A DNA stretch of 64,000 nucleotides, taken from assembly GCA_027382625.1 (NCBI GenBank), contig JAJKFJ010022284.1:1-64000 (forward strand), written 5' to 3'. Shown one piece after another: positions 1 through 10,901 of the stretch. Below the pieces are notes generated by a model, which saw only the letters and a program-made list of their open reading frames with translations, made no database searches and was not told where the DNA came from. Numbering within the stretch: the stretch's first letter is position 1; each line of letters starts with the position of its first letter. The DNA comes from Tetmemena sp. SeJ-2015 (Eukaryota; Ciliophora; Spirotrichea; Sporadotrichida; Oxytrichidae). The position numbers were made by a program, and so were the translations under genes.

Positions 1-112
1 CATCATAGTGTTCCTTAATGTGATCTTGTGAGAAGCCAGTATGCTTGAGCATCTCTTGTCTAAGTTCTTCAGAGATAACAGGAGTGGCTTCTGTTGATTG
101 CTAGTCTTCCAT
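1..112 (-). CDS. 5' end of an unknown gene, cut by the window edge
   Basis: An ATG at 112 opens a frame of 37 codons that runs off the left edge without TGA. The product begins MEDQQSTEATPVISEELRQ and is acidic, with TAG read as Gln at codon 4. The short AT-rich stretch upstream (113 onward) fits a 5' leader. Too little is visible to assign a family. Confidence 0.5.
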
Positions 113-722
113 GTGTGTAAGTATTATAAGGTTGGTTGTATTAAAGTTTATAAAGATATTTCCTTCACTCTATTAAAACAGCATCTATCAGCAGTGATGT
201 CATCTTACTTAATGACCACTCCTCTATTTAAATGTGGCTAATTTAATCATACTAAAGTATTTTTCAGATCATAGGTCATGATAACAATCAAGGATAAAGA
301 AGAGCTGATAAATTAAAGGAAAATCATTTAAATTCTAGTCACTTGTAAAGAAAACTTTATCTTATAAATTCACTCATCTGATTATTGGGAAAGTATATTG
401 ATCCTAGAGTCATAATTAGTGACGCCTTTCCTCTCGGACGTATACCTTTGACTAACAAGATATATAAGATATAAATATTGTATAAAAATCGTTCCTAGAT
501 TGATAAATTAATTTTGTCTTGCTTAGATTATTCTACATTAGAGTAGACTGTTCAGTCGAGGTATTGTTATTGACTTTATTAAATTTATTTATGTCTCTTG
601 CTGAATTTTGTAGACTACTTCTCTGAACTTAATTAGGTTTGATCTAGTACGTTTAAAAAGGAGGTCTATATAACTTCTCATGCTGATTTATTCTCTCTTC
701 AACTAGTATCTGACTCATAAAA
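113..722. other. intergenic AT-rich stretch, nothing recognised
   Basis: This lies between the TGA stop of the gene at 723-2035 and the divergently placed start at 112. All frames are broken by TGA or lack protein-like composition. No telomeric repeat, tRNA or transposon-like reading frame was seen. Confidence 0.5.
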
Positions 723-2035
723 TCATTAAAGTTCATTCTCTTTGCAGTCTATCTTGTTTAATTCAAGGAGCTACTCTACAAATAAACAAAATTTAGACTT
801 AAAATTAAGTTCAAAATAGGTTCCATATTTCTTTTGAAATGTTTTTTTAGTTTCTTTCATGGAGTTGGCATTTCTACTGTACTAATTTTAAGCATTTATG
901 TATTCATTTCTCATTCCTTGCCCCTAAATTAGTGCATCCTTAGTATTTTTATCATCTGCAGCTCTCTAAGTTTTAAGTCCTAACCCTCTATTTGTATCAA
1001 TATCATTTGTCTTAAATAATTTCTTCAATACGAGTTTTTGAAAAAGTTAGTCATCAAACTCCTTCTCCTCAATCAAAGGCTGAATCGTTTCCGAACTATT
1101 ATATAAAATTTGATAAATTCATAGGATTCTTAGACTTGGTGTAATTTTCATTTTTAGAATCAAGCTCCTAGCGCATGTTCTCAATCTTTTTGTAGTATAT
1201 TTCTTATGGAGTAAGTCTATGCTATTATTAACTGACAGGCGAAACTGTGTCTCTTTGAGTCATAGGTAGAAGATTATCCTTTTAATCCTGAATTGATCCT
1301 ACTGCATAGATCATTTACTTGAAATCTCTCAGTTTATTTCTCTCTTCAATAAAGCATTTGGTGTTGTCAAAAGCTAAAGAATCATTCAGCAAAGTTCTTA
1401 ATTCTCGAATAGTTTGAGTACCCTTATAAATAAATTAGGTATGGGCTTAGTTCTTTAAAAAAGTTTAAAATGATTATAGGTGAATTATTAATCTACCAAA
1501 GATTGGATTCTGAGGGACGCCTTGATTATTTTGAATTAGAGAAGGCAGAGTGAACTTCGATTGCTATTGTGATGGTATTCTGTCAAGAGAACCTTTACTC
1601 TTGACGTTCACTCTAGAAGTAAACTATCTTTACTAATAGACATTTATGAAATATGGAATTTATTACTTTAAAAGATTGCAAAGGAGATAATTCCTTTGTT
1701 TGTATTTTGATATCTCTTGTCTTCCCTGTCTCTGATTCATCAAGATTCCCTTAAGAGGAGAACTTTTATATCCTCATGCACTCTGAAATGTTCTTGAAAT
1801 AACTTTCATAACCACCCAGGCCTTTCATTTACTTCTTGGCCTATCGAATCTCAAAATACATATTACGACTATATCTTGTCTTAAATCAGCTTAATGACTT
1901 CATCTTTAGAGACCTTTTATCTTCCTAGACTTCTAATGTTCGTTTGAAAATCCATATTTCTGCCACTCACCTACTACTGCTACTGCTACTAATCTAGCCT
2001 TTACATAGGACTGACTTAGTTACGGGAAAGTCCAT
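723..2035 (-). CDS. unknown Ser/Gln-rich protein, interrupted by at least three IESs
   Basis: The likely start is the ATG at 2035 (MDFPVTKS), followed by a Ser run; the TGA stop is at 723. The frame is open only after removing inserts with direct-repeat pointers: TAAA (1620/1669), TACC (1419/1494) and ATCAAA (1053/1072). The joined protein contains KELSPLQSF joined to TSRVNVKSKG, then NPIFG joined to TQTIRELRTLL, and NDSAFD joined to DQLFQKL. No conserved domain was recognised. The first 150 bp downstream of the start admit two alternative IES solutions, so the N terminus is uncertain. Composition (Gln, Asn, Ser, Lys) is typical of low-complexity ciliate proteins. Confidence 0.6.
1053..1071. 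other. IES, 19 bp, pointer ATCAAA
   Basis: ATCAAA is repeated at 1053-1058 and 1072-1077. Retaining the insert puts several TGAs in the frame of the minus-strand gene at 723-2035; excision restores more than 100 open codons. It is one of the shortest inserts in the window. Confidence 0.7.
1419..1493. other. IES, 75 bp, pointer TACC
   Basis: TACC occurs at 1419-1422 and 1494-1497. The insert is AT-rich and a multiple of three long. Its removal joins NPIFG to TQTIREL in the minus-strand gene. Confidence 0.55.
1620..1668. other. IES, 49 bp, pointer TAAA
   Basis: TAAA occurs at 1620-1623 and 1669-1672. The coding frames on either side differ by one base; removal of 49 bp brings them into register. 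Confidence 0.6.
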
Positions 2036-2308
2036 TTAAGCTCTCATTAAGAACACTATTTTAAAACTGCACCTCACCTGGAGCTGAAGGATAGTGAGTA
2101 CGCTGAGTGGAAAGGGTATTTGATTAAACTTAGGTATAGGATTAGAAAAGAGTATTTCGGGATGTGGAAACAAAAAGCTTATGGTCAATCCCTTAACCTG
2201 GAAAATTTATCAATCCACTCTTTACCAAGCTAAAATTTATCAGTGAAGCAATTATATATAAACTTGATTTGACTGGCTCTGGTGAAAGATTTGTAGTGAA
2301 TACATTTT

Positions 2309-3813
2309 TCAAGTCTTAAAATAATAAGTTGAATCTTGATTACTGAGCTTCCTATCCTAAAATTGAAGTCTCTCTCTTTACTTTCTAAGAGACCTTGGCT
2401 TTTAACTGAGTAATTTCAGATTCTCTCTGGCCTCTTTTATCATTTATCCTGATTCAGGCTTCTAATCACAAAAAGCAAATTGATATATAATCAGACTCGT
2501 CATGATATTTGTGGTTTATCATGAACTTTTCCTGACTCTCGTCGCTTGTCTCTCTATAAAGGGAAGATGCTGATGCTGCTATATTTTGTCTCTCATCCAC
2601 CTTTAGATAGTTTGCATTTGGAATAAAATCACCTAAATATAACTTCTAAAAATGTTGATGCTTAAATTATAAGGCTAGTTTCCATAGTTTGCTTAATTCT
2701 TTTGCTAATCTTCTTCGTGAACTATCGAGCGGGCTTCTTAGCTCTTAATGCTGATATTTTATTAGGCAGTATTGTAAGATTCCTTTTCCTTTGCCCACTC
2801 TTCATATTTCAAAGTGTTGCTATTCGAGTACATCATCTTATTTGCGAAGATGAAGTTCTTTTTGGGCCCTCCGTTTCCACCCCAAAAACCTTGGTTGCTT
2901 GCTCCCTACTGAGTGTACGAAGTTTTGACCACTTCGGATCTTTAAGCCAGACTAGCTGGACTTGTTGCTTCAAATCTAGTGCTGAAGCCTCCTTAGTTAG
3001 TTCTCAGTAGAATATTTTCGTTTTGAGTGGTTAATTTCTACCAACCACTGAGGTCATCAACCTTTATGTTTGACCTGGGAGAAAATATTTTGGCTTTGAT
3101 GTTTGCTACCTCAGTTTAAGTTTCAAGTTAGCTAGTTGCTTCGAAAATTTATTTGTGATCGTAATGAAAACATAAATATGACATTCATTTTAAAAGATGA
3201 AGGTTACTCACCTCCTCCTATTTCTATTTGAATTCGACCATAACAGCATAAATATGTATTCATATATTCACTACTGCATTCTTCCTATGGTCTGATATAT
3301 TTCTCTCGGTGGAAGACTGTTTGCTGCTCTTTCTGGATGAGTAATAAGATGAGCTTTTTTATTTGCTTGAGGCTTTACTCTTTTAGACTTTGCGTTTTGG
3401 CATTAGGGGCTTTTCTAAGGACTCCTTATTGCTTTAGTTTATAGTCGCGAGTTGATCGTTCACTAAAATAGTTTGGTTTGTTTGACTGTATTCAGAATTA
3501 GCTAAACTCGTCTCAGCCAAACCTTCTTTTGATGCAGCAACATTTAAGTCCTCTTCTTATAGAAAGTTATAAATTATCAACAAATATGTTTCAAGTAAAG
3601 ATCGATAATAATATGAATAAAATAAGTTTCAAATATTTTAAAATGCTTGTTTATATAGACAAATAAATTACTGATTAAATAAAAAGCAGAAATTATCACA
3701 AAGAGTGAACATATTTTAAATTTATCTTAAACTATTTTTGAAGTTAGTTTATGATATCTTACAAAAAAAGTAGTCATCTGTTTCTTGCAATTAATCGAAG
3801 TCGGGACTTCCAT
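2309..3813 (-). CDS. unknown hydrophilic protein with two mapped IESs
   Basis: A plausible start is the ATG at 3813 (MEVPTSINCKKQ), followed by GTAAGATATC, which looks like an intron donor. The stop is TGA at 2309-2311. The body carries KRKVQKSKASSKQ, then DDLSGWQKLTTQNEN and a Gly-rich stretch ending FWGGNGGPKKN, then KYEEWAKEKESYN. Two IESs with pointers TAAAT (2634/2663) and TAATCA (2463/2488) restore the frame to a Lys/Arg-rich C terminus. A GTGAGT...TAG intron probably lies near 3130-3210. No family was recognised. Confidence 0.6.
2463..2487. other. IES, 25 bp, pointer TAATCA
   Basis: TAATCA is at 2463-2468 and 2488-2493. Removal joins HDES to DQKPESGQM in the minus-strand gene at 2309-3813 and removes an in-frame TGA. 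Confidence 0.7.
2634..2662. other. IES, 29 bp, pointer TAAAT
   Basis: TAAAT is at 2634-2638 and 2663-2667. Removal joins NQPYNL to GDFIPNANYLK in frame. Confidence 0.7.
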
Positions 3814-3997
3814 CTCCTTGAGTTAGAGAATTAAGGGATTCTTAATTGGCCAATTTTTTTTGGTGATATGAGTCCATTTTTAATAAGAAATTAAGGTTAA
3901 TATTTTATTGAAATAAATTAAATACAGAAGAACAGTGAGAATCCAATTATTTACATATCAATAAACTACTCTCCCTCCATATTATAAGTAAACTTCA

Positions 3998-5165
3998 TCA
4001 TCTAAAAGACACTTTCCTCCTCTACTCTTCCATCTGCCACTAATTGCTATTTTAAAAGCAACTTGAGTTAATCTCTATTATCTCGTCATCTATAAGGCTT
4101 TATAAGTTGTTTTTATTCCAACGTTCCCTTTGTAATCTTGCCGAGTCTTCTTTATTTTGCAGAGAGCCTCTCTCTTAATTCAATTCTGAATATCTTTAAT
4201 GAGTTGAGAACTATTAATTCCCTCTACCTCCTCCCTCATTAATTGAATTTCTTTGATAAGACTTTGACTAGTATTTTGAATCTCTTTTCCTGTCGAATTC
4301 ACAATCCATATCCTAGTCTCTATATGCTTCATTCCGAATCACAGTTTAGTTATTGAATTGACTCCAGTGCATTTGCTCGAGTAATCTTCTTTATTGCTGA
4401 GCCATTATTTCATCCTTTTACTTCAACTCAATTCACCTATTGTAGCTTTTAAGGTTACTGAGATTCTATTGATTGTCAGTAGAATTTTGAATAAGCTATC
4501 TTTACTTCTCTAATTCTTATCGCTTTTTAAATTTTTCAAATTCCTATTTCCTTAGCTCTTCTGCAACTTCGTCAACATTAGAACTGCTCTTTTAGTATTT
4601 CTAAATATAAGCTTCATAAGTTTGCTTTTCCTATCCTTAAAGGAAATTGACGTTTATCTGTGATCCATAGGAACTTGTGGAAAACTAAGGCAAAACTTTA
4701 TTAAGTAGCGTACCATAAAGATCCTTTTTTGTTTGACTTTTCTCATTTTATACTAAAGGCTTATTTGAATCATTATTAAACTAACTAGCAGGTCTTTTTT
4801 AGTGCATCTATTTTTGCTAAAAAACATCAATCGTGCCTTTCTATTCTTATGGCCTTGGAATCAACTTTTTCTTCTGTTTGATATCTAATTTTTTAGAGGA
4901 ACTCTCATTCTACAAAATAGGGTTTTGCTACTATTCAATTAATGCTTCTTGGAAATTTTTTGTGATCTTTGGCCCCTTAGTTCTTTTAGACGACTTTGCT
5001 TTAATTTCAAGTTTCTAGTTTAAATCATCTCAGCTGCTGGTATCCACTTCTATAACATTGGTTAATGTTATCTTTCTTTTCTTGAACTTATTTAAAGGCT
5101 TTGGAATGCTGGAAATGTCCCCCTTGGCTACAGATAGCTTATCCTAAAATCAAAATCTATTCAAT
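3998..5165 (-). CDS. unknown Gln/Lys-rich, partly coiled-coil protein
   Basis: A frame on the minus strand ends with TGA at 3998-4000. Its N-terminal part reads DKLSVAKGDISSIPKPLN, the middle is rich in Gln/Lys, and around 4450-4560 it has a charged helical stretch (DEVAEELRKQEFEKFKKRQ). The 5' start was not found; an intron acceptor TTTTAG just upstream of 5160 is possible. Two in-frame TGAs occur (near 4436 and 5033). The second is removed if a 15-bp insert bounded by GAT repeats is an IES; the first is unexplained. No known domain. Confidence 0.55.
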
Positions 5166-5282
5166 CAATCTATTTTTGAGTAATTGGTGTCACTTTGCGC
5201 TCGATAAATTCAAAATAAAGCAAGTTTTTAATAAGACAAAAGAAAAATACTCACACCTTAATAACACCTCAAATTAAAGTCA

Positions 5283-6740
5283 ATGAGAAGTAAAATACAC
5301 AAAAAGAAAAGCCTAAACAAATAAAGAGTGTTTTTATAGAGTAATGATGAAAAGAAGAAATTTAAAACGAAACTTATCACTAATAGAGAGCGTTGAATAA
5401 CTATCTGATGATATATCAGTATTGGAAGACACGCCTATGAATACAAAATAAGCTTCTAACAGAAGAAAACTCACAAGACCTAATATTTAAAAAGAGAGTC
5501 AACTTTATTAACAAGAAGAAGAGAGCCCCATTAAAAAAGTTTTATATTTTTAAAGTAGGATAATGAAAAAATCATTCTAAAGGCTATCAAGCTAAAAGAA
5601 AAGATAATGATTCTGCTCAAAAGAGAAATAATTAGCTACTCTAATTGCATAAGTCTCGAAGATTAAGAAAGCTCCTACAGAATTCTAAACTTTCCCAAAG
5701 TAATTAAATAATTGAAGAAGATGAAAAGTATTATGAGGGAAGGTGTAGCATCTGCTTGGAGGCAATATCTCATAGAGCAAAACCCTCCGAGTGTTCACAT
5801 ATATTCTGCTTGACTTGCATTTAAGCTTGGAATAGATTCTCAGATGTTTGCCCTCTTTGTAAGACATAAATGAAGTAATTGCTTGTAATTGGTGAGGATA
5901 ATAAGATACTTGAGACTTTATAAGTCTAATAGCCCCAAATTATGCTAACAAACGCACTCTATGAACAAGAATTGCAAAACCTTTTTAATAGCATGGCTTC
6001 GAATTCAATAGTATTTTAACTTAATATTTCGAGTTGCTATGTATGCTAGTGAGATGATAATGAGCAATTGCTCCTTTTTTGTGAGGGCTGTGATTTTTAG
6101 TTGTGCCACACCTACTGCTGCGGTCTTGGTAATACCATCCCTGAACATCAGTGGTACTGTAAATACTGCATCTCAAATCATCAAGTGAAAGAAAAGCTAA
6201 AGAAGTAGCGGAAAATTTAAAAGGACCTAAGTTCATAGGGCCCAAGTAAATCAAAGAAAAATTGACTGTCTAAGAGAGATAAGATCTCGTCAATTAACAG
6301 CCAGAGTTCTGATCAGATCTTGGAAAGCGATGTAGACTCATTCTAGCTAGAGAATGATTAGAATATCAAAATCCCATCAATTCCGATAGTTGATGTTCTG
6401 AAAACAAAGCAGGACTTGTACATTTAAAGTGAAGAAAGTGAAGAGCAAAGTATAATCAACTATGAAAGCAACTCAACTGCACCAGAAAACATTGAGGTAT
6501 CTTTTAATTCTAAATGTTTCATGAAATATATATATAGGCTAGCAATGTTATTCAATTTGGGAGTCAAATTTTTTCTAAGAAAATAAAAAAAGCCATGTCC
6601 AAAAGCAACAAACCTCTAAATTAAATGAAAAATCTTAAGCAAAGTAAGATAAAGATACCGTAAAGAGGAGCTCATATAAATGATGAAGAAAGTATTGAGG
6701 ATAAGCTATAAAAATAAAGTACTTTAAATTAAATTCAATG
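5283..6740 (+). CDS. RING finger plus PHD finger protein (PHRF1-like E3 ligase candidate)
   Basis: The ATG at 5283 gives a basic N terminus (MRSKIHKKKS). At 5744-5860 there is a C3HC4 RING finger: CSICLEA, then CSHIFCLTC and CPLCK. It is followed at about 6033-6170 by a C4HC3 PHD finger: CYVC, LLLFCEGCD, LCHTYCC and WYCKYC. RING followed by PHD is the order seen in PHRF1-type nuclear proteins, where RING recruits E2 enzymes and PHD reads histone tails; that role is inferred. The tail is Lys/Ser-rich. A 41-nt intron (6497-6537) and an 18-bp IES (6254-6271) are in the 3' half. An in-frame TGA sits inside the PHD finger at 6050-6052. The 3' end is approximate: the frame stays open to the next gene. 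Confidence 0.75.
6254..6271. other. IES, 18 bp, pointer AAGA
   Basis: AAGA is at 6254-6257 and 6272-6275. The insert carries an in-frame TGA, and its 18-bp removal keeps the frame (GPSKSK joined to RDKISS). Confidence 0.6.
6497..6537 (+). other. spliceosomal intron, 41 nt
   Basis: GTATCT ... ATATAG within the RING-PHD gene. Removal joins APENIE to ASNVIQFG. No flanking pointer repeat is needed, which separates it from the IESs. Confidence 0.65.
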
Positions 6741-6797
6741 CTAGAATCTAATATTTAATGAATAAAAATCAATCGCTTTTAAAGAATAAATAATAAA

Positions 6798-8393
6798 ATG
6801 TCTATTTTCAGTCAAAATAACGAAGCGGGAGCTGGCAGAGGGATGATCAAATCCTAATCCATGAATAATCTGAACAAATTGCGAACTTCAAGCAATGGAG
6901 CCTTTGATCCCTACAAAAGCACACAAAGTGGATTCCCTTCAACTGCAGATCCTTATGCAAGAACTTCATATAGATAGAAAGGGAAGGCTGTTAGTGGCTA
7001 TTTGGTGAAAGGATCTACCTCTGCTGCTTACAATTAAAAGACTCTAGGCTCTATTCCAACAAAAGTGGAGACTATAGTTTTCGTTGATCCTAATTCTAAA
7101 AAATCAGCCTTTGGTAGCAACTCTCAGCGCTTTTATTTTAAAGAATGAATCTTATCTTTATCTTCTTGGAAACAATCTCAAATAAGTAAACAAACGAAAC
7201 TGATCCAGGTCCTGGAAGCTACTTGAATGAAAGCTCTACAAATATGATGCTGAAAAGATCTGACTCTTTCTCTACCAAAGGCTATGGAAACGGTTTCTTG
7301 AGTAAATTAGACCGCTTCAAAAATAATTCCCTCTTCTTCAGCTAGTTCAACCCCGGACCAGGGTCATATACAACCTCGGTTCATTAAGACTCTTTAATGG
7401 GCTCAACAGTAACAAGTAAATTCACGGATAAGTACAAACAGTAGAACTTCTCCTCTGTGTTTATGCCTCACAAAACTAAGAGTCTACGCAAGCATTCAAT
7501 AACTCCAGGGCCAGGAACCTATAACATTGAATAGAATCCTTCCTCTCACGTTTTGGATCCAATAAAGCCTGCGGGTGAATCAGCTTTCAAGTCAACTTCT
7601 CAAAAGAGTTAGTTTTTGATAGAATGGAACAGAGAACTTGGCAAGCATCCATCAGTAGGCTTGTATATTGAGTGAACCTTTTTAAAAACAATCATTTCAT
7701 TAAGCATCTAATATTTCTATAATTTCGAAAGAGATGATCTATTGAAGAAATCCAGCTCCACTTTTAATATTCATCGAGTAACTTCAAGCTTTAAATAACC
7801 ATACAACTGCAAAAGGGTTAGAGTCAATGTTTATGACCCTTTTCAAAATGTTGAAGCGATGGAGCAGAAAGTTCCAGGCCCTGGTTCATATTATTATTTT
7901 CTTATTTCAAATAAGTAATTTATAATAAAAGTAAGATAAACAAGTCTATACTGAAAGTATACCTTAATACGAGTCATCTTATTTTTTTAAGTGTTAACAA
8001 TGTCCCTTATTAAAATTTTTATGTAGAGAAGGAAACAATAGCTTACAAGAATATAGAGAAGCTGACTACTGGCATGTTTTCAAGCATGTTTCAGAAGCCT
8101 CCAGAAATAATTGGAGCTGCTTTGGCTGAGACTTCATCTCCTTCAAAGCTGATAAATAAAAAATTGCCTGGTCCAGGCCAATATGAAGTTAAGAACTACG
8201 AATTCGACACTGACAAAAAGGCTGTGAGCATGAGAGTCCATATTTTAATTAATTTAGCATGAGTATGTTTAAATCAGATTCTGTTAGAGAGTACATGAAT
8301 CTTCCGAGAGGCCCAGGACCTGCATTTTATAAACAACTTAAGGCAGAAGATAAGAAAGTGTTTAATTCTAACCCTACTAAATTGTGGCTTTGA
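6798..8393 (+). CDS. PG-rich repeat (STPGR/shippo-like) axonemal-type protein
   Basis: The start is the ATG at 6798 (MSIFSQNNEAGAGRGM) and the stop TGA at 8391-8393. The protein repeats a Pro-Gly signature: DPGPGSYLNE, NPGPGSYTTS, TPGPGTYNIE, VPGPGSYY, LPGPGQYEV and PRGPGPAFY. This is the sperm-tail PG-rich (STPGR) pattern found in ODF3/shippo-type proteins, many of which are microtubule inner proteins of cilia; an axonemal role is inferred. Four IESs interrupt it. The pointers are GAA (about 7148), TATA (7664/7718), TTATTA (about 7890 to 8000) and an 8-bp AGCATGAG (8227/8256). All four junctions fall in frame, which strongly supports the model. Confidence 0.85.
7664..7717. other. IES, 54 bp, pointer TATA
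   Basis: TATA is at 7664-7667 and 7718-7721. Removal converts a TGA-terminated frame into SVGLYNFERDD, which matches the repeat context of the STPGR protein. Confidence 0.75.
8227..8255. other. IES, 29 bp, pointer AGCATGAG
   Basis: An eight-base direct repeat, AGCATGAG, is at 8227-8234 and 8256-8263. Removal joins KAVSMS to MFKSDSVREYM. It is the longest pointer seen in a non-scrambled gene apart from the channel gene. Confidence 0.85.
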
Positions 8394-8637
8394 CATTCAT
8401 TACATTTTAAAATTACTTGTTCTAAAGAAAGAAAGGATAAACAGTTTCTGAATCAGTTAGGTTTAATTAAGTATTTCTAGATATTTGAGTCAACTACCAT
8501 CATCTTTCCTTAGTTTATTTACAAAAGACTACGAGGAATTTAAGGCAGCTCCTCAACCATACTCAACTTTATCAATTCCTATTCATTCTCTGAAATTGTT
8601 GCCCCATCGCTCGTGAAAAACTCTATAGTTGCTTAAG

Positions 8638-9393
8638 ATGACCAAGCCTTTTCAATTTTTAACTCTATCTGAGTTTGAAACTCTATCTTATTCCCTGAAG
8701 ACAAAGTTTTGATCTCACTCTAATTTAGAGGCTTAGCTTAGTGAAGAATATTTTGCATTAAAGTTTATGAGTTTGGAGTTTGAGGATTTGATTTACTTAT
8801 TTGGAACTTTGAGATAGTGCCATCTGGGTATCTGATCATCAGAGAATAAGTAAATTAATGTTTTAAAATAAGTTAAATTAGAGAACTCGATCTCTTACTT
8901 AGAATACCTTCAGCATGAATGTAATCAGAATGCTTGCAACTAAAGTGATAAGCGTCATGCCTGTTGTATTTTGGATTTGTGATAAGGTTAGATTCAAAGA
9001 TATTGCTATATTATGTAAATTTTAGTTACTCAAATAAAAGCAATTATCTCATCAATAATCTCGTCATTTTTGGAAATCAATAAATCTTAAACTTTCTCTC
9101 TTAGAATTAATTGAAGATCTATCGTTGAAACTGTCGCATGAATAAGCTATAAAAGAGATTACCTGTTCTGTTTAGAATTTAGAGAGCTTTTTTAAGCTAT
9201 TGATAAAACAAGATAGATATTTGAATGATAATTTTTATTAAAATAAGTGTGCAATAAGATGTGAGAGTTTATGAAAAGATTCAGTTATTTAAGGGGTGAG
9301 GAATGTTGCTCATTTTCTACAAGAAGAGTGCAAAGACGCTCACAGCTTTCAATGAATCTTGAGTTAAATTTCCCCCCATAACTCTAAGATTGA
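8638..9393 (+). CDS. unknown Cys/His-containing protein, gene model incomplete
   Basis: From an ATG at 8638 (MTKPFQFLTLSEFETLSYS) a protein-like frame continues with LSEEYFALKFMSLEFEDLI, then a Cys/His-rich stretch around 8900-8980 (YLEYLQHECNQNACN, RHACCILDL). A helical part follows (LLELIEDLSLKLSHEQ) and TGA at 9391-9393. In-frame TGAs at about 8709 and 8838 have no assigned pointer; they lie in unrecognised IESs or are errors. The Cys/His cluster could be a zinc site. No family is named. Confidence 0.4.
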
Positions 9394-9413
9394 AATTTAC
9401 CTTAATTAAAAAA

Positions 9414-10745
9414 TCAATAGGAAAGTAATGCAACAATACTACTTGTCTATTAGTTCACGATTTCGATTATATCAGAGCTACTCTAAGCTCTTTTTGTTAC
9501 CTCAGTCTCATTTTATAGCACCAGACCATTATCCTCATTCTGCTGCCCATCATAAATAACATCTTACATTTCTGCATCATCATTATCGTTCACCTCTTTC
9601 GTTAAAGTTTCATTTTGAAGAACTCTTTTACCCAAAAAAGCAACATAAGGATCAAAGCTCTCCTCTGCAAAAGATTTTTAAGCAAGAGACGCATCAGAGC
9701 TAATTGGCTCAATCTAAGATATGGACTCAAAGTTTTGAGATTGATAATATCCTGAATAACCTGCCCCAATATCGTATTTCAGTAACCTGTCAGAGCCAGT
9801 TGAAATTATTAGCTAGTTGGAGGACTTAACAATCTAGAAGCTAGTAATTTAGTAGCCGAGAGTCACTGGATAAACTCTCACTAGGTTGGAGATATTTGAG
9901 TAGATTAGCCATTTAAATATGCCCACTCCTTATACTGCGGTATAAAGGGAGAAGGTTTAAGGGTCATAAACAATTTTAGAGATAATGGTTTCTTCTTTAT
10001 CTGAGACAGAATGATCCAATCGATGTAAGATCTTAGTTTGCCCATTTTCAAAAGTATGGTTAAGGATAACAACTTCAGAAGCATCTACTCCCACAGCTAT
10101 TGAAATATCAGTATTTGAAGCATTAAGTATCTGAATTGAAGAGACAAGGCAGCTGAGAGTGAGTAAATGGATTGATTAACTTTCTAGTTTTTTAAAATGC
10201 AACTCTTGATTTTCATTCTGATAAATATATGTAGAGGAGTTAAGGCATGCGATCTCACTGTTCTTGTAAATTTAAGTGCCACTTTTTAAGTAAATATCGG
10301 ATTTGCCTTCTTTGATTTCATTGATATGAAGAATTGAGAAGCATGATCTTTGCAAAATCACAAATACCTCACTTTCCTCTTATAGAATCAATTTCCTTGG
10401 AGAACTTTCATTAGCCAAATGCAAATTTACAATTTGATGAGGATGAACTTGTATGGATTGAATGCTTTTATCATCTATTTCGAGAGTCTACAGATTTATT
10501 AATTTCGGTCTTCCATTCTCCAATTATTCAGGATTCGATGCTTAATGGGATTAAAAGTTAAGCACTTGATCTCCGAAAGGGTAACTAGAAAAAGATTCAG
10601 ATGATTGCTTGGCTCCGAAAATTTCTTCTAAGTTCCAAATTAGGAGCTTGTTATCAGAGGTTAGGGCGAAAAGCTGCTTTCTTTTAGAAAATACTTAGAT
10701 TGAAATAATGCGACTAAGAGGAGAAGAAGAGGAGGAAGAACTCAT
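9414..10745 (-). CDS. WD40-like beta-propeller protein, 443 codons, without IES
   Basis: One uninterrupted frame runs from the ATG at 10745 (MSSSSSSSPLSRIISIQVFS) to TGA at 9414-9416, 444 codons including the stop. WD-type strands are visible: LFALTSDNKLLIWNLEEIFG near the N terminus, LYTAVQGVGIFKWLIY and ISTGSDRLLKYDIGAGY in the C-terminal half. The tail is acidic (EVNDNDDAEM). WD-repeat scaffolds usually hold complexes together; no specific partner can be named. It is the only long gene here that needs no excision or splicing. Confidence 0.75.
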
Positions 10746-10901
10746 ATTAGTATTTATATTAATATAATTTAAATTTATTTACTTATTATTTTAATAAATT
10801 AATAAAAATAAATAAGGGAGTCGTTAAAAGTTAAATGTTCTGAGAATGGGATATAGAAATTATTAGCTTGATAGTCTATTAGATAATATTTAAAGGAAAA
10901 T

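Noticed and set aside
2015..2272. Plus-strand open frame with protein-like composition (ELKDSEYAEWKGYLIKLRYR)
   Set aside because: It lies between the start of one minus-strand gene and the stop of another, partly overlaps the first, and has no ATG or partner segment. Open stretches of this length arise easily when only TGA stops.
2877..2884. CCCCAAAA, resembling a telomere unit
   Set aside because: It is a single copy inside coding sequence (FWGGNG on the minus strand), with no tandem array.
2702..3010. Standard-code frame of 102 codons on the plus strand
   Set aside because: It is antisense to a much better minus-strand coding region (DDLSGWQKL to NKMMYSNSN), which keeps its frame for over 500 bp.
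5403..9160. UGA as a general sense codon, suggested by several in-frame TGAs
   Set aside because: RPL23, ASCC3 and the STPGR gene end at TGA exactly where homologues or composition end, and several in-frame TGAs vanish with a pointer-flanked IES. Only the PHD-finger TGA remains hard to explain.
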